Shown here one piece after another: positions 1 through 11,025 of a DNA stretch of 64,000 nt. The position numbers and the translations under genes are program-made. Source of the stretch: Phialophora verrucosa. Taxonomy: Eukaryota; Ascomycota; Eurotiomycetes; Chaetothyriales; Herpotrichiellaceae. Location of the stretch: positions 2,170,001 to 2,234,000 of the forward strand of contig MSED01000003.1 in NCBI GenBank assembly GCA_002099365.1, written 5' to 3'. Position 1 is the first letter of the stretch, and every line of letters starts with the position of its first letter. The notes below the pieces were generated by a model. That model saw only the letters and a list, made by a program, of their open reading frames with translations. It was not told the DNA's origin and did not search any database.

Positions 1-149
1 TAATCTAACCCGGTCCTGATGGGCACTTCAACCCACTATAGTCCGTACACTCGTCTTGATGGCTCACCTCTAGCTACAGAGCATTGTGACGTCTAGAGAA
101 ACATCGTCACCCAGTATCAAGCCGCCCTCGCCGCCTAGTCAATTATAAC

Positions 150-1282
150 CTATAACTTTGAATCCTTCTTCTTGCCATTCCCGTTTCCGTTTCCGTTCTT
201 CCTCGCAATGTTCCGACTGGCATCCATAACCAAACTCGCATGGACCGAACTAGCCACTAACTCTCCCTGTTCGTCCCACACCTCGATATCCAAGTCGAAG
301 CGTCCGTTCCGTATCACCTTCGCTTTCACACGGACGAACAGCCATTCCACACCTTCCTTGGGTAGGAGCTTCTTCACGTCCAAGTTTAGCGCGAGGGTCG
401 GATACCAGAACTTTGCTCTCGGCTCGTTCGCGGTGAGGAATTGTTTCAGGTCCGATTTGCTGTGCTTGCCTATCGCTGCCTCCTCTACGAAGGGGTTCAC
501 GTAACTTTCCACGACTTGGGGGAACATGTCGACCAAGAAACCTAGCGCATCGTTCGTCCAGCGGCCCGGCACGCCGTTCAAGTGTGGTGTTTTCGGCGTG
601 AAGCGGACCCATTGCTCGACCAGCGCGCGGGGGCGGCCCGTCGATCTGTCGGGCGCAGGCTTCCTCTCGGGCCGGACGAGGAAGATCTGGATGTTCTGCG
701 CGGCACGGCGGAAGGAGGGGAAAGGGTCGCTTGCCCGGTGGGTGTAGTTTTCGTCGTGGCCCTGGGAAGCCAGCAGGGAGAGGTTCACCGGCAACGCGGG
801 AGGGTACAGGTGGTATTGCGTGTCGAGACTCAACCCTTCTTCGGCGGATATGTTGCTCATCGTAATGTACCCCTGCGCTTCGTCCTGGTAGGGTCCTTCA
901 TCATTGCCGGCGTCTTGCCTTTGAGAGAGCGTGATATGTAGGTTCGATATGCGGGAGCCGAGTTTCACGTCCTTCACTGTGAAAATCGCGGGGCCGACCG
1001 AGGTGCGCCGCAGGAATTCGAGGTGCAGGTTGATCGGATGTGGGGAGGATCGGGAGTGGTGCGTGAGGGACATGTGTGTGCGCGCGACGACGAGAAACGC
1101 CGATGTGACGTACCCTCCATTGGGGACTGTGGTAGGAGGTACATAAGCCGTGGCGCGAGCCAGCTGGAGCATTTCTGGGTCTTACCTGTGCCTATACACC
1201 ACTCGTTTTCAAGGGTGAAGGCATACTGATGCGAGGAAAGAGGCTTGATGGGCACGACATCTGCGAAAGTCGGCGGCACCAT
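150..1282 (-). CDS. acyl-CoA thioesterase-like protein (hotdog fold)
   Basis: This is a two-exon gene: exon 1 is 1282-1186, the intron 1185-1127 (GTAAG...ACAG, 59 nt) and exon 2 is 1126-150, giving 357 residues. Splicing creates the string GTVPNGGYV, which resembles the N-G-G-Y segment at the start of the first hotdog domain in TesB-like fungal thioesterases (thioesterase-like superfamily). Such enzymes hydrolyse acyl-CoA to free acid and CoA. The first hotdog half covers about residues 15-130 and the second about 200-340, with the strand pattern VRVKAKVIRNGRFDLDIEVWD near the C-terminus. The tail (NGNGNGKKKDSKL) is low complexity and ends in SKL, a canonical peroxisomal PTS1, so a peroxisomal location is likely. 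The chosen ATG at 1282 follows the second in-frame Met; an upstream Met at 1333 is also open. The family call is by resemblance only, and the substrate is unknown. Confidence 0.78.
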
Positions 1283-2175
1283 GGTGGCGCGCAACGGGGA
1301 AAGGACGTGAAAGAAAGCAACAAGAACGCTCACGGTAACATGATCTGTACAAGTAAAGATACTGATTCAATTCTTAAGCCAAGCGCTCACCAAATTCAAT
1401 GCGGCTTCGCGGTTGCTAGGAGTTCGGGAGTAACCAGAAAAAAGGGCTCCCATGCCGAAACGACGAGGAGCCTCGGCATGAGGCGTCCGTCGGGCTTGAT
1501 CGCTCCTAGGCACCACGAATTGAACTCACTCGATGTTTGCTTGTCCTGTAATGGTCGAACTCGTACTCAAATGATTGGAAGATGAGTTAGAGGTCGAGAG
1601 ACGTAGAGAGGAAAACAAGTTGTGAAACAAGCGAGCTGTAGCATTGTTGTAAGGGAGTTGGATTTCAATTCAGCCCGACCCGGTCAACCTGGCTTCAAGC
1701 CCTGAGGCGGTCAGAGCAAGGACCCCTCGTTACACATTCCACCAGTTCTTGTGGCTGAACGGACTGAAAACAGGCTGCCCTTGGAACGGTTAAATGTTCA
1801 CCATGGCGTGACTATGTGGCTGTGCATTGGACCAGGAGCCAGCATAATCATCATAAAGTGATGCACAATGACGAGACACGGGCGCAGAAGATCCCCAAAC
1901 GGAGCTCCTCCGTGATCTCAGTGGTGCTTTACCAGGTTTAGCATCTCTTGTTTCTTGCATCGTCGCATAGTGGAGTGAGGGTGATTGATCCGATAATCTA
2001 TCTTTCAACCTTGGGGTTATTGCGTCCTGTTTGCATCCTGGATACTGCCATTGCTCATGGCCTTTATCCAACCTCATCCTTCTCCTATGCTTTGGACTCG
2101 GTCACCATTGAACAGATGACCTACTATCCATATCCCCGCCGGCACCCACTATGAAATACCCTCACCAAGGCGACC
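1283..2175. other. divergent intergenic region, 893 nt
   Basis: This is the shared upstream region of the thioesterase-like gene (minus) and the exchanger (plus). No coding segment with a convincing product is visible. It holds an inverted repeat at 1451-1480, listed separately. The ATG at 2176 sits in a good context (GCGACCATGA). Confidence 0.6.
1451..1480. repeat. 8-bp perfect inverted repeat
   Basis: CATGCCGA (1451-1458) and TCGGCATG (1473-1480) are exact reverse complements separated by 14 nt. The structure lies between two divergent promoters, about 170 nt upstream of the thioesterase-like ATG. It could be a binding site for a dimeric factor or a chance hairpin. Confidence 0.5.
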
Positions 2176-5100
2176 ATGACACGGAAAGGAATGCGCCCAG
2201 TGCGCCAGCAAGGCCGCGCCTTCTATCTGACAGCGCTCATCATCACTCTCCTCGCTTGTTATAGCTTCGTCCGAGAAGTCAGCCACGGCCAGCCTGCACA
2301 GAGACTGGCCGTGCGCAGTCTCGAAGCACGCGACCTCGAGGTGCGTCGCTGGTCCGCCCTGGACATGAGGATGTGCGCAAAGCTAACAATTGATATTAGT
2401 GTCGGCTTGTCCATCGCGCAGACGACAAATGTGCCTTTATCCAAGAAAACTGCCCTGACGAAGAAGCTGGCTTGATCTCCTACCTCCGGCTCTATTACTG
2501 CAGCCTGCCCAATGCCCAACCCGTTGCCTTCGTCATCCTAGTGATATGGGTCAGTCTCCTCTTCAGCACCATCGGGATCGCCGCCTCCGATTTCCTCTGC
2601 ATCAATCTGAGCACAATCGCGAATATTCTGGGCATGAGCGAGAGCTTAACAGGCGTCACATTCTTGGCTTTTGGAAATGGGAGTCCCGATGTCTTTTCCA
2701 CATTTGCAGCCATGCGCAGCAACAGTGGTAGTCTTGCAGTGGGAGAATTGGTGGGCGCCGCCAGCTTCATCTCAGCCGTCGTTGCAGGGAGTATGGCGCT
2801 GGTCGCACCGTTCCAGGTCGCAAGGAGGAGCTTTGTCCGGGACGTCGGGTTTTTCGTTGTGGCGGCAAGCTTTAGTCTGGTATTCTTGTCGGACGGCAGT
2901 CTGCGGCTCTGGGAGTGTATCACCATGGTCGCTTACTACATCTTCTACGTGGTTTTTGTGGTTGTTTGGCACTGGTGGCTGACCAGACGACGGAAGAGGA
3001 GGCTTGCGGAGACTGCAGCTAGATTGCATCACCATATACCAGACACGCAGGAGCTGGAGGCCCCCCCAATCGACGAGGACGAAGAATCGCGCCCTGCCAG
3101 TGAACGTACAGGCCTCTTACGTGGTCAGTCAAACGACACTCTCCCGACCATACGAACACCGGGAACGCCTGCTTGGAAAATCCAAGACTTCGACGATGAC
3201 GATGAAGCGAGAGATCGATACCTGGCTGAGCTGCAGAGCAAAATGAGGGTTAGTCGACCGCCTCGAGGCGAACGGAGGAATACAATGACTCCGATCCGAC
3301 CGAGCTTGATCGGCGCATTGGAGTTTAGATCCCTTATGACCTCTTTGGAAAGGAAAGCGACCAATACCCAGCCTATCGGTCTTCGAAGATACTCAGACGA
3401 TGCATCGGCCTCACACTCTCCTATTCCAGCCACCGCGCCTCCCGGTGCCTCCCAGCCAGAGCTCGTCAGTTCTCAATACTTGGACGTTGACGGCGAGAGT
3501 CCCCGTCGAGCCCGAGCGGTATCCGCCAATGACGCCGCTCATCTACGCATCGACACGGATTTTTTGAGCGACAGACTTTCAGAGAGGGGTTCCGAGAACG
3601 ACCTCGCCAGCGGAGTGTCGTCCCCACACCCAGCCGCCAAACATACCAGGGCGAGCGCCAATATTCTAAGAACACTCAACGAGCCATCAAGTCAGAAACC
3701 ACCGTCGCCCAAACTCGTTCTTTCTCCCTCAGGCTTGGCACCCGAGATTGGGTCACTGCATTCGGATGTTCCCAGCTCAAGATCTGCCAATCTCCTAGCA
3801 CCGCCGGCAACGAGCTTCCATCGTCCGGACTATCATGATGAGCATCGGTCTGATTCTCGAAGCCCTAAGCTATCGCCTCGGAGTGGCCCGACACTGCAAG
3901 TGCCAATTTTGCATACACCGCATCCCGACCATTCGAAAGGAGCGCTGAGACTCGAAGACTTCCCTCCTTATGTCGACTCACCCCTGCTTCTCACACCCGT
4001 TGGCTCTCGACCTCCTAGCATAAATCTTCCGGCGCCAAGCATGTCGCCAGAGTCTACTGCGCATCTCGGGCTTCTGCCGGATGAAGAGGACGAGCCTATG
4101 CGTAGGTTCGCCTGGTGGCCTTACCAATATTTTCCAGCACCGCAGGTTATTTATGCAACGCTATTCCCGACTCTTTATGGTTGGCGTGAGAAGTCACACA
4201 TTGACCGAATTCTGGGCTTGGTCACTGCTCCCAGTGTGTTCCTGCTCACTATCACACTTCCTGTTGTCGAACCAAAGGAGGACAGTGTGCCGGACCCTGA
4301 TCCAGCGCTTTTGACTCCGGCAGGCGAGACCCATAGCAGATCAAATAGTCATGTTGTCGGCACTCCTGGGACAGTTCCCAAGTCAGGCTCTTCTGACGGT
4401 CCACCTCATCCGCATGGGACGGGAATATCACGACAGATGTCGGACTATGCTAAGAGTCCCAATCATGGCGTGGATGAAGTCCACGGGCCAAAAGACTGGA
4501 ACCGGTGGTTGGTCTTCGTGCAAGCATTCACTGCTCCTTTCTTTGTGGTGACCATCGGCTGGGCCAACATGGATGAAGACCTCAACATCACGCTATATGT
4601 GAGGATGGTTTTGGGCTCATTGGTGTTCTCGCTGGTGTTACTTCTCATACTCTTGTCCCTGACGAGACCTGATCGAGAGCCGAAATACCGACCTTTGTTG
4701 TGCTTCTTGGGATTTGCCGTTGCCATAGGCTGGATCTCGACAATTGCGAACGAAGTCGTCGGAGTCCTCAAGGCTTTCGGGGTCATCTTGGGCATGTCAG
4801 ATGCCATCTTGGGGCTGACCATTTTTGCCGTGGGCAACTCCTGCGGTGATCTGGTGGCGGATATAACTGTCGCAAAACTCGGCTATCCCGTCATGGCATT
4901 GTCGGCATGCTTTGGTGGTCCGATGCTGAATATCTTACTCGGCATTGGCATTGGAGGGCTGTATATGACTATTCACAAGGCCTCACGGAAGCACGCAAAG
5001 CATCCGCACAGGCCGATCAAATACAAACCGTACGAGATCGAAGTGAGTACGACATTGATGATATCAGGAGTTACCCTGCTGGTGACTTTGATTGGGCTGT

Positions 5101-5234
5101 TGATCGTTGTACCATTGAATGGTTGGAAGATGGACCGCAAAATCGGGTTTGGACTGATCCTGCTGTGGTCGCTATCCACCGTTGGCAATATCATTGTCGA
5201 GTTGCTTGGATATGGCGGAGACACGCTGATGTGA
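2176..5234 (+). CDS. Na+/Ca2+ exchanger family protein (CCX/NCLX type)
   Basis: There are two exons, 2176-2340 and 2400-5234, with a 59-nt intron, giving 999 residues. The intron is needed to restore the conserved stretch CRLVHRADDKCAFIQENCPD before EEAGLISYL. An N-terminal hydrophobic helix (residues 15-31) is followed by the alpha-1 repeat with GNGSPDVFS (about residues 132-185) and a mirrored alpha-2 repeat with GNSCGDLVAD (about 852-905). These two G-N-[SG]-x-x-D motifs are the ion-binding sites of cation/Ca2+ exchangers. The halves are separated by some 450 residues of Ser/Pro-rich, probably disordered cytosolic loop (about 240-590 and 655-725) interrupted by a few membrane helices. The likely role is organellar Ca2+ (or Na+/Ca2+) exchange; fungal relatives of this architecture are vacuolar or ER proteins. 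The exact membrane is not visible from sequence. Confidence 0.87.
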
Positions 5235-6373
5235 AGATGATGTTTGTATATTCCGAGGCATGAAGGCACGGATGGAGTTCAGGATGTAGTGGCGCATCAG
5301 ACCGGGCGCTGTCTGCGACGAGTACATATTCATGGTATATATCTTGCTGATAATGCAAGACTCCTCCCTTGCAGGGACCGTTGTTGTTCTCCGCCATTCT
5401 CAGGCGTCTCTCTCTGCTTTGGTGCACCACGGCGGTGCAACGTACAATCGTTGGGCGATCACTTTCACCCGCACTTCACCTGCATAATTTCACAATCTTA
5501 CTTACCAATTGATTATTTGAGCTGCGCGCTCTTTTCGTCCGAGCGAGTCGAAAGATCTCATGCGGCAGTGATACTCCGTGCCACGCATATATCGGATACT
5601 GGGCAATGCCGGAGACGTGAGGTGCGTGGTCGAGGCTGGTCAATATCTCCGAGTCTCGCACATCCAACTCCGATTTTTTGGCCTGCCCCAGATTTCCATC
5701 AATAGCCGTGCAATTGCCGGATGCGTTCCATTGGCCAGTCCTCTGGAACCTCGGCATCTCTTCTGCACGATTGGCCACAGTTAAATTCAGCATGCACCAC
5801 CACCGGCCACAGTCGCATTGCGACGGGGAGGCAACGGCGCCATGACGATAAGCGACGCGTGCTTCCGCCGGAGGAAAACCATGCAGTCGTACGAAGACCC
5901 CGGATTCAGCCAAGCGGATGCCTCGACTGGCGATATATCTCATAATCTCTTGGGCGTCATCGGCGGTCGTCTTTTGATTTGTCGTGTGTTCAGTCTAGAA
6001 AGCTCGACTTGATTTGGTCTTTTGGCATACCGATCACCTCGTGTGCACTGGTTGCTGTCTCATTACTTTGATCTCTCTGAAAACCCGTGTACAAGCATCT
6101 GTCTATCGGAATAACATTGCCTCGCGTCGCCAGAAAATTAACTCGGCCGTATCCTCCCCCTGCCTTCGGCTGAAATCGCAACATTCGTCTACAGGCTCTG
6201 GATTGTGCAATCAGAAAAGCAACGAGTCTCGCCAGCTGGAGCTCTGTCTCCAAACAACGTCAGATCAGTTGCATCTGCGAGAGAGGGAGCTCTGCTCTGT
6301 CTAGCGCCAAGCAAAGCCTGAGAGCCTCGTTTTCCGGTTACACACAGTATTCATTTCGAAGACCACCGTAACA
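5235..6373. other. intergenic region, 1139 nt, no gene recognised
   Basis: This lies between the exchanger stop and the acyl-CoA ligase ATG, and both genes are on the plus strand. Overlapping open frames of about 150 codons exist on both strands (5244-5705 and 5476-5943) but show no recognisable domain. A GC-rich palindromic stretch TTCCGCCGGAGGAA is visible at 5863-5876; it contains CCG/CGG triplets of the type read by Zn2Cys6 factors. TACTCCGT occurs at 5572. Confidence 0.5.
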
Positions 6374-8239
6374 ATGCCTATCAAGTCGGACTTCCCGGAC
6401 GTCCAACTCTCCGTTTCAGATATCTGGTCCTTCCTCTTCAACAGGAGGGACAGGGAATTCCCCGACAACCACGTCATATTCCAGTCTGCCGAGACGCTCA
6501 GCCGCCAATACACATTTGCCCAACTGCGGCAATCGTCTGTCGACTTTGGTAAGGGCCTCAAAGCGGTGTATGACTTCCGCAAAGGTGATGTCCTAGGGCT
6601 ATTCGTCCCCAATGACATCGACGTCCCGTCCGTCGTCCTGGGCACATTATGGGCTGGGGGCATCGTCTCGCCCGCCAACCCAGGCTACACGGTCGCCGAA
6701 CTGGTATATCAGCTGAAGGACTCGGGCGCAAAGGCCCTGTGCACACACTTTTCCGTGCTAGATACGGCGCGCAAAGCGGCCCGCGAAGCAGGCATCCCTG
6801 AATCGAACATCTTCCTCCTCGGCGAGCAAAAGGATGAGAGCATGAGAATCAAGCACTGGACGTCGGTCCGCAACCTGGAGGGGACGCGGCGTTTCCGGAT
6901 CCCCAAGATTGATCCCAAGACCGACCTCGCGTTCTTGGTCTACTCGTCCGGCACGACGGGGCGGCCCAAGGGCGTGCGCCTCACGCACTTCAACATGACG
7001 AGCAACATCGAGCAGATCCACAGCGCCGAAGGCTGGCTGACGTGGAACGGCACCAGCACGCCCCCCAACAGCGACATCCCCCTCCCCGCGCAGGGGACAG
7101 GGGACAAGATCCTCGCGTGTCTTCCCTTCTTCCACATCTACGGGCTGAACTGCCTTGTCCTCTCCCCGATCTACTCCGGCGTGCACACGATGGTGATGGC
7201 CCGCTTCGACCTCGAGCGGTGGTGCTCCCTTGTGCAGGACCACAAAATCACATTCAGCTACATCGTGCCGCCGATCGTGCTGCTGCTGTGCAAGCACCCT
7301 GTCGTGGAGAAGTACGACCTCTCGAGCCTGCGGATGACGAACTCGGGCGCCGCGCCCCTGACCCGCGAACTCGTCGAGGGGCTGTACGCGCGCAAGGGCG
7401 TCAAGGTCAAGCAGGGCTACGGCCTATCCGAGACGGCCCCAACCATCTTCATGCAGAGGTGGGAGGAATGGCGCTCCGCCATTGGCACCACCGGCGTGAT
7501 GGTGCCCAATTTGGAGGCCAAATTCTGTGCCGTACCGGGGTCGGGCGAAGAGAGCGACGGCACCAAGGAACTCCCGAGGGGCAAGATCGGCGAGCTGTAC
7601 GTCCGCGGGCCCAACGTCTTCAGCGGCTACCACAACAACCCCAGCGCCACGGCCGAATGTCTCGAGGACGGATGGTTCCGGACCGGCGACGTCGGATTCC
7701 TAGACGACCGGGGGAACTTGACCATCACGGACCGCGTCAAGGAATTGATCAAATATAAAGGTGCGTACCTAATGCGCTATCCTCCTCAGCGCGAATGGAG
7801 GGCGGGCGCGCTCCAAACCCTCCCGCTTTGACTTTACTTTACTAACGGGCTCTCTCTCTCTCTCTCTCTAGGCTTCCAAGTCCCACCGGCCGAACTAGAA
7901 GGCTACCTGGCCTCGCACCCCCTCATTGATGACGTCGCCGTCGTGGGCGTCGACAGCCAAGCCCTCGGCACCGAAGTGCCCCGCGCGTACATCGTGCGCA
8001 AAGGGGGCTTATCCGCCGTGCGGCCGGGCGACGCGCAGGAGATCATCTCCTGGATGAACGCCAAGGTTGCGAACCACAAAAAACTGCGCGGCGGAGTCAA
8101 GTTCGTGGACGCCGTGCCCAAAAGCGTGAGTGGGAAGATCCTTAGGAGGGTCCTGAAGGAGCGCGCGAAGAAGGAGTTTCGAGAAGAAGAGGAGCAAGCG
8201 GCAGCCAAAGGGGAGGTGAAGACGCGGGCGAAGTTGTGA
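6374..8239 (+). CDS. 4-coumarate-CoA ligase-like acyl-CoA synthetase, peroxisomal
   Basis: Two exons (6374-7760, 7872-8239) are joined across a 111-nt intron whose polypyrimidine tract is a (TC)n run; the product is 584 residues. It is an ANL-superfamily adenylating enzyme: the AMP-binding loop SSGTTGRPKG (about 191-200), the motif GYGLSETAP, the hinge region GWFRTGDVGFLDDRGNLTI, and the C-terminal lysine loop PKSVSGKILRR are all present. It would activate a carboxylic acid with ATP and load it on CoA. The closest family by appearance is the fungal 4-coumarate-CoA ligase-like group, which accepts aromatic or fatty acids. The last three residues are AKL, a peroxisome targeting signal type 1, so beta-oxidation or side-chain shortening is a plausible setting. 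The next genes downstream on the same strand are a Zn2Cys6 regulator, a P450 and a transporter. Confidence 0.93.
7849..7869 (+). repeat. (TC)n microsatellite in intron
   Basis: A TC dinucleotide run of about ten units ends directly at the 3' splice site (AG at 7870-7871) of the acyl-CoA ligase intron. It serves as the polypyrimidine tract and could vary in length between strains. Confidence 0.85.
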
Positions 8240-8792
8240 GCATCTCTTTCTTCATTGTGGTTTCCATTCTGTGCGAGAGATGAAATGAATGATATGGGTC
8301 AACCCTGGCAGCTGAAGCATCAAAAATGCATTGATGTCGTGCCAGATCTACTGTCAGCAAAGTTGGCTGCACATGGGACAGAGTTACGGAAGCCTATATA
8401 ACAATACCCCCGTGTTTATTCGAAGTGTATCCGTAACGCCTCTTAACACTGTCGACACCGTCATTACACTGGGCTGTAGCCTTGCCCGGTTCGTCGACAG
8501 CCAATTAGATATTAGTACTAAAGCGGGGTAAATCACGTGACTGTCTTGGCAAGCTCGTCGCTCCTCGACCACAATATGAGCTTGCTTTCGGGTACATCCA
8601 TGAAAGTACGGAGTCCTACTGCTACTACTCCCAGTGCTATTTTGTACTCGTATTCTTTCAACTGGCACCAACATTTCCTGCTCTTAAATTCAAGTGATCA
8701 TGTTGAAGGCTTTGCAGAGAAGAAAGCCTGGTCCTCGCGCCGCCGTTGGATAAAGCGACCCTGCTCTCGCAAATGCAGTTGGCTCTGCCAAC
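8240..8792. other. intergenic region, 553 nt
   Basis: This is the 3' flank of the acyl-CoA ligase and the promoter of the Zn2Cys6 gene. A TATATAA box-like element is at 8395-8401, TACGGAGT at 8607 and TACTCGTA at 8645. An open frame of 107 codons (8537-8860) crosses the start of the next gene and looks spurious. Confidence 0.5.
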
Positions 8793-10650
8793 ATGACTAC
8801 GCGGAAGACGGGGTGGTAAGCCAGCTCCCCTCAAAAGCTTCCTGGAGACCTTTCTCGTGAGCTTGCAGACCAGCGGATCACAGCTGACGCGGACACCTAG
8901 CACCTCATGCCGTGACAGACATCTTAAATGTGAGTTACGATAGCTTCAGATTCAGAGTTCCTCGCGAAAGTCCTGACCAGATCGCACCAGGCGACCGCGA
9001 GGAGCCTCAGTGTACCAACTGCACCAAATCCCGCAAGAAACGTGTCTGTGTCTATGGAGAGCTCAAGCTGCGGCATAGCGAATATTCGGCACCTGAGCAT
9101 CCTAATACTATCGAACAAGTGATTAGGAGCCCCGACCTATCACTTGTCGGCGTCGTGTCGCGGGACAATGGCTTGATACCAGAGAAAATCCAGTATGAAA
9201 GTGCCTCATCACCCGTGTCATCGCGAATATCGGCCTATTCTGGAGGCGAGGAACGTCAACTTTTTGTGGAGAGCAAGGCCAGCCAGGTGGAAGACACCAT
9301 TTTCCACTTTTATAAAAGCTGTGCTGGAACTTGGGTACGTCCACTGATACAAACATTCTGGCGAGGAACTCCTTCCTGAATCAGACTTTGTCACAGCTAG
9401 ACATTGTGAGCCCAGCGAGGCTTTTCAGTCAAGAGGTCCCCAGACTTGGGCTCTCCATCCCGCTTCTACGTCAGGGGCTGCTGTCTTATTCCTCCAACGT
9501 CCTCCGGCTGAGAGGGGAAGTAGGCATATACATCAACGAATATTATCTCGGCGAAGTCACTTCGTGCCTGATCGATTTCCTGTCGTCCCATCCATGTCCA
9601 GAGAATTGTGGAGAGCTCCTCGCAACCGTGGTCATATTGCGCATGTCAGAGCAATTTTGCGAAATCAACGAGGACACTCAACGGCATTTGGCTGGGGCTT
9701 CGTCGCTTTTCAAGCTTCGTGGATCTCGCAACAAATGGTCGCCGCATGAAAATGATCTTGCAGCAGTCTCCTTTTGGGTCTATGTCAGGGAAGGTTTACG
9801 ATTATGTTTCCTGAACGAGGAGAAATGTCTTTTTGACATCAATCTGATCGAAGAGGAGGCTACATATGGGGAAGCGTCAGAGGAAGCTTGGACTAATCGC
9901 GCAACCTATCTCCTTGCGCGAGCTTGCAACTTGTGCTTTGGTGACGAATATACTGGCCCTGGGGGTCAAGAGGAGAATATGAAGCTTGAGGAATATCTCA
10001 GCATGTGGAATGCTGGTGTCCCAGAGAGCTTCCGACCATGGTCCTACAAGGCGAAACAGTTCGGTCTCTGCCCAGCGATATCCTTCCTAAGTACATGGCA
10101 TGGTAGGAGAAAATCCCAGCTCGTCTGATGGACGCTGACGCCCGTGGCATGTTTCTGACATTTCCCAGAAGTAGCCTGGCAACAATACTTCGCCGCAAAG
10201 GTGCTTGTCGCTGTCCACAGGGTGAAAACATACAGCCTGACGAATATCTTGGCATTAAATAACTATCTCGAGGTATGGCTATTTCCCTGTCGCTTGTTAC
10301 ATACGGCCAACCTAACCTGCCCGCGTCTTTCTCCTGCTTAGAACTATATCAGAGATCCGGCTAGAAAACTGGCGGGGATCTGCTTCAAAACCTCGGATGT
10401 CGGGTCGCAAATCAATGGAAGCCATCTTGTCTCCTGGTGTGGTCAGTATTTCACAGAGTTGGAGGAGCGCAAGATTCTTCTGGGCTGGCTGGAACGCATG
10501 ATGAACGAAACCAAGTGGCCGAATAAATCCTGCGCCCAGAGGCTCGAAGAGATTTGGTATCGCAATCGCATCACATGGGCAGGCTCCGCCTCGAGGGCCC
10601 AGACCCAGGCTGCGACAAGTCCGGATGCTCTGGAGAACGCACGAACCTGA
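8793..10650 (+). CDS. Zn2Cys6 binuclear cluster transcription factor
   Basis: Six exons: 8793-8815, 8901-8929, 8991-9334, 9397-10102, 10169-10272, 10342-10650 (1515 nt, 504 residues). The first two exons are only 23 and 29 nt. Spliced, they give the zinc cluster C8-x2-C11-x6-C18-x6-C25-x2-C28-x8-C37 (TGCTSCRDRHLKCDREEPQC), which is the six-cysteine Gal4-type DNA-binding domain. The rest matches the fungal-specific C-terminal region; residues AGTW-LDIVSPARLF at the exon 3/4 junction are typical. Acceptor 9396 was preferred over 9384 for its pyrimidine tract. The spacer x8 before the last cysteine (TKSRKKRV) is longer and more basic than usual. It lies between an acyl-CoA ligase and a P450 and is a natural candidate for pathway-specific regulator. 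The targets are not known. Confidence 0.9.
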
Positions 10651-11025
10651 ACCTTTCAACACTCTGCTCAGCATCCCGACTATTTCCAACCCATGACCCT
10701 ATGGGCTCGAGTTCTGTCCACAAAGCTTGGGGTCGAGGCGCGGGGAATCGCCGCATTTTGATCCCTGCTTGAAACCTACGCGCGAGACCCCATGTGTGAG
10801 CGGAGAAGTCAAAAATCACGGCGAATATTTCCCGAATCGGAAGCTATATGTCTACTGTGACGACTTTCTGATGTCTCAATCGCTCGTGGCCCAGCAAGAC
10901 GCACCCAAGCACGCCTGTCGTCGGATTTATATTTTTCTCTTACCATTATCACCTCTGCTCAGGACTTTGGCAGTAAGCAAGCAACTTTTCCAATGTACAA
11001 CTACACTTAGGCGAGACGATACACA
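10651..11025. other. intergenic region, 375 nt (P450 promoter)
   Basis: A CCG-N3-CGG arrangement is at 10832-10840, about 190 nt before the P450 ATG; such everted or inverted CGG triplets are the usual binding sites of Zn2Cys6 factors. An AT-rich TTTATATTTTT stretch lies at about 10926. No gene is seen. Confidence 0.45.

Noticed and set aside
5244..5943. Two overlapping 150-codon frames on opposite strands
   Set aside because: They overlap each other, lack domains and show no supporting promoter or splice structure.
7042..7758. 238-codon plus-strand frame inside the acyl-CoA ligase
   Set aside because: It is an Arg/Pro/His-rich shifted frame of the ligase exon, whose own frame carries all family motifs.
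9335..9384. Shorter intron 3 in the Zn2Cys6 gene (acceptor at 9384)
   Set aside because: It is in phase, but the 9396 acceptor has the better pyrimidine tract and gives the expected W-L-D-I junction.
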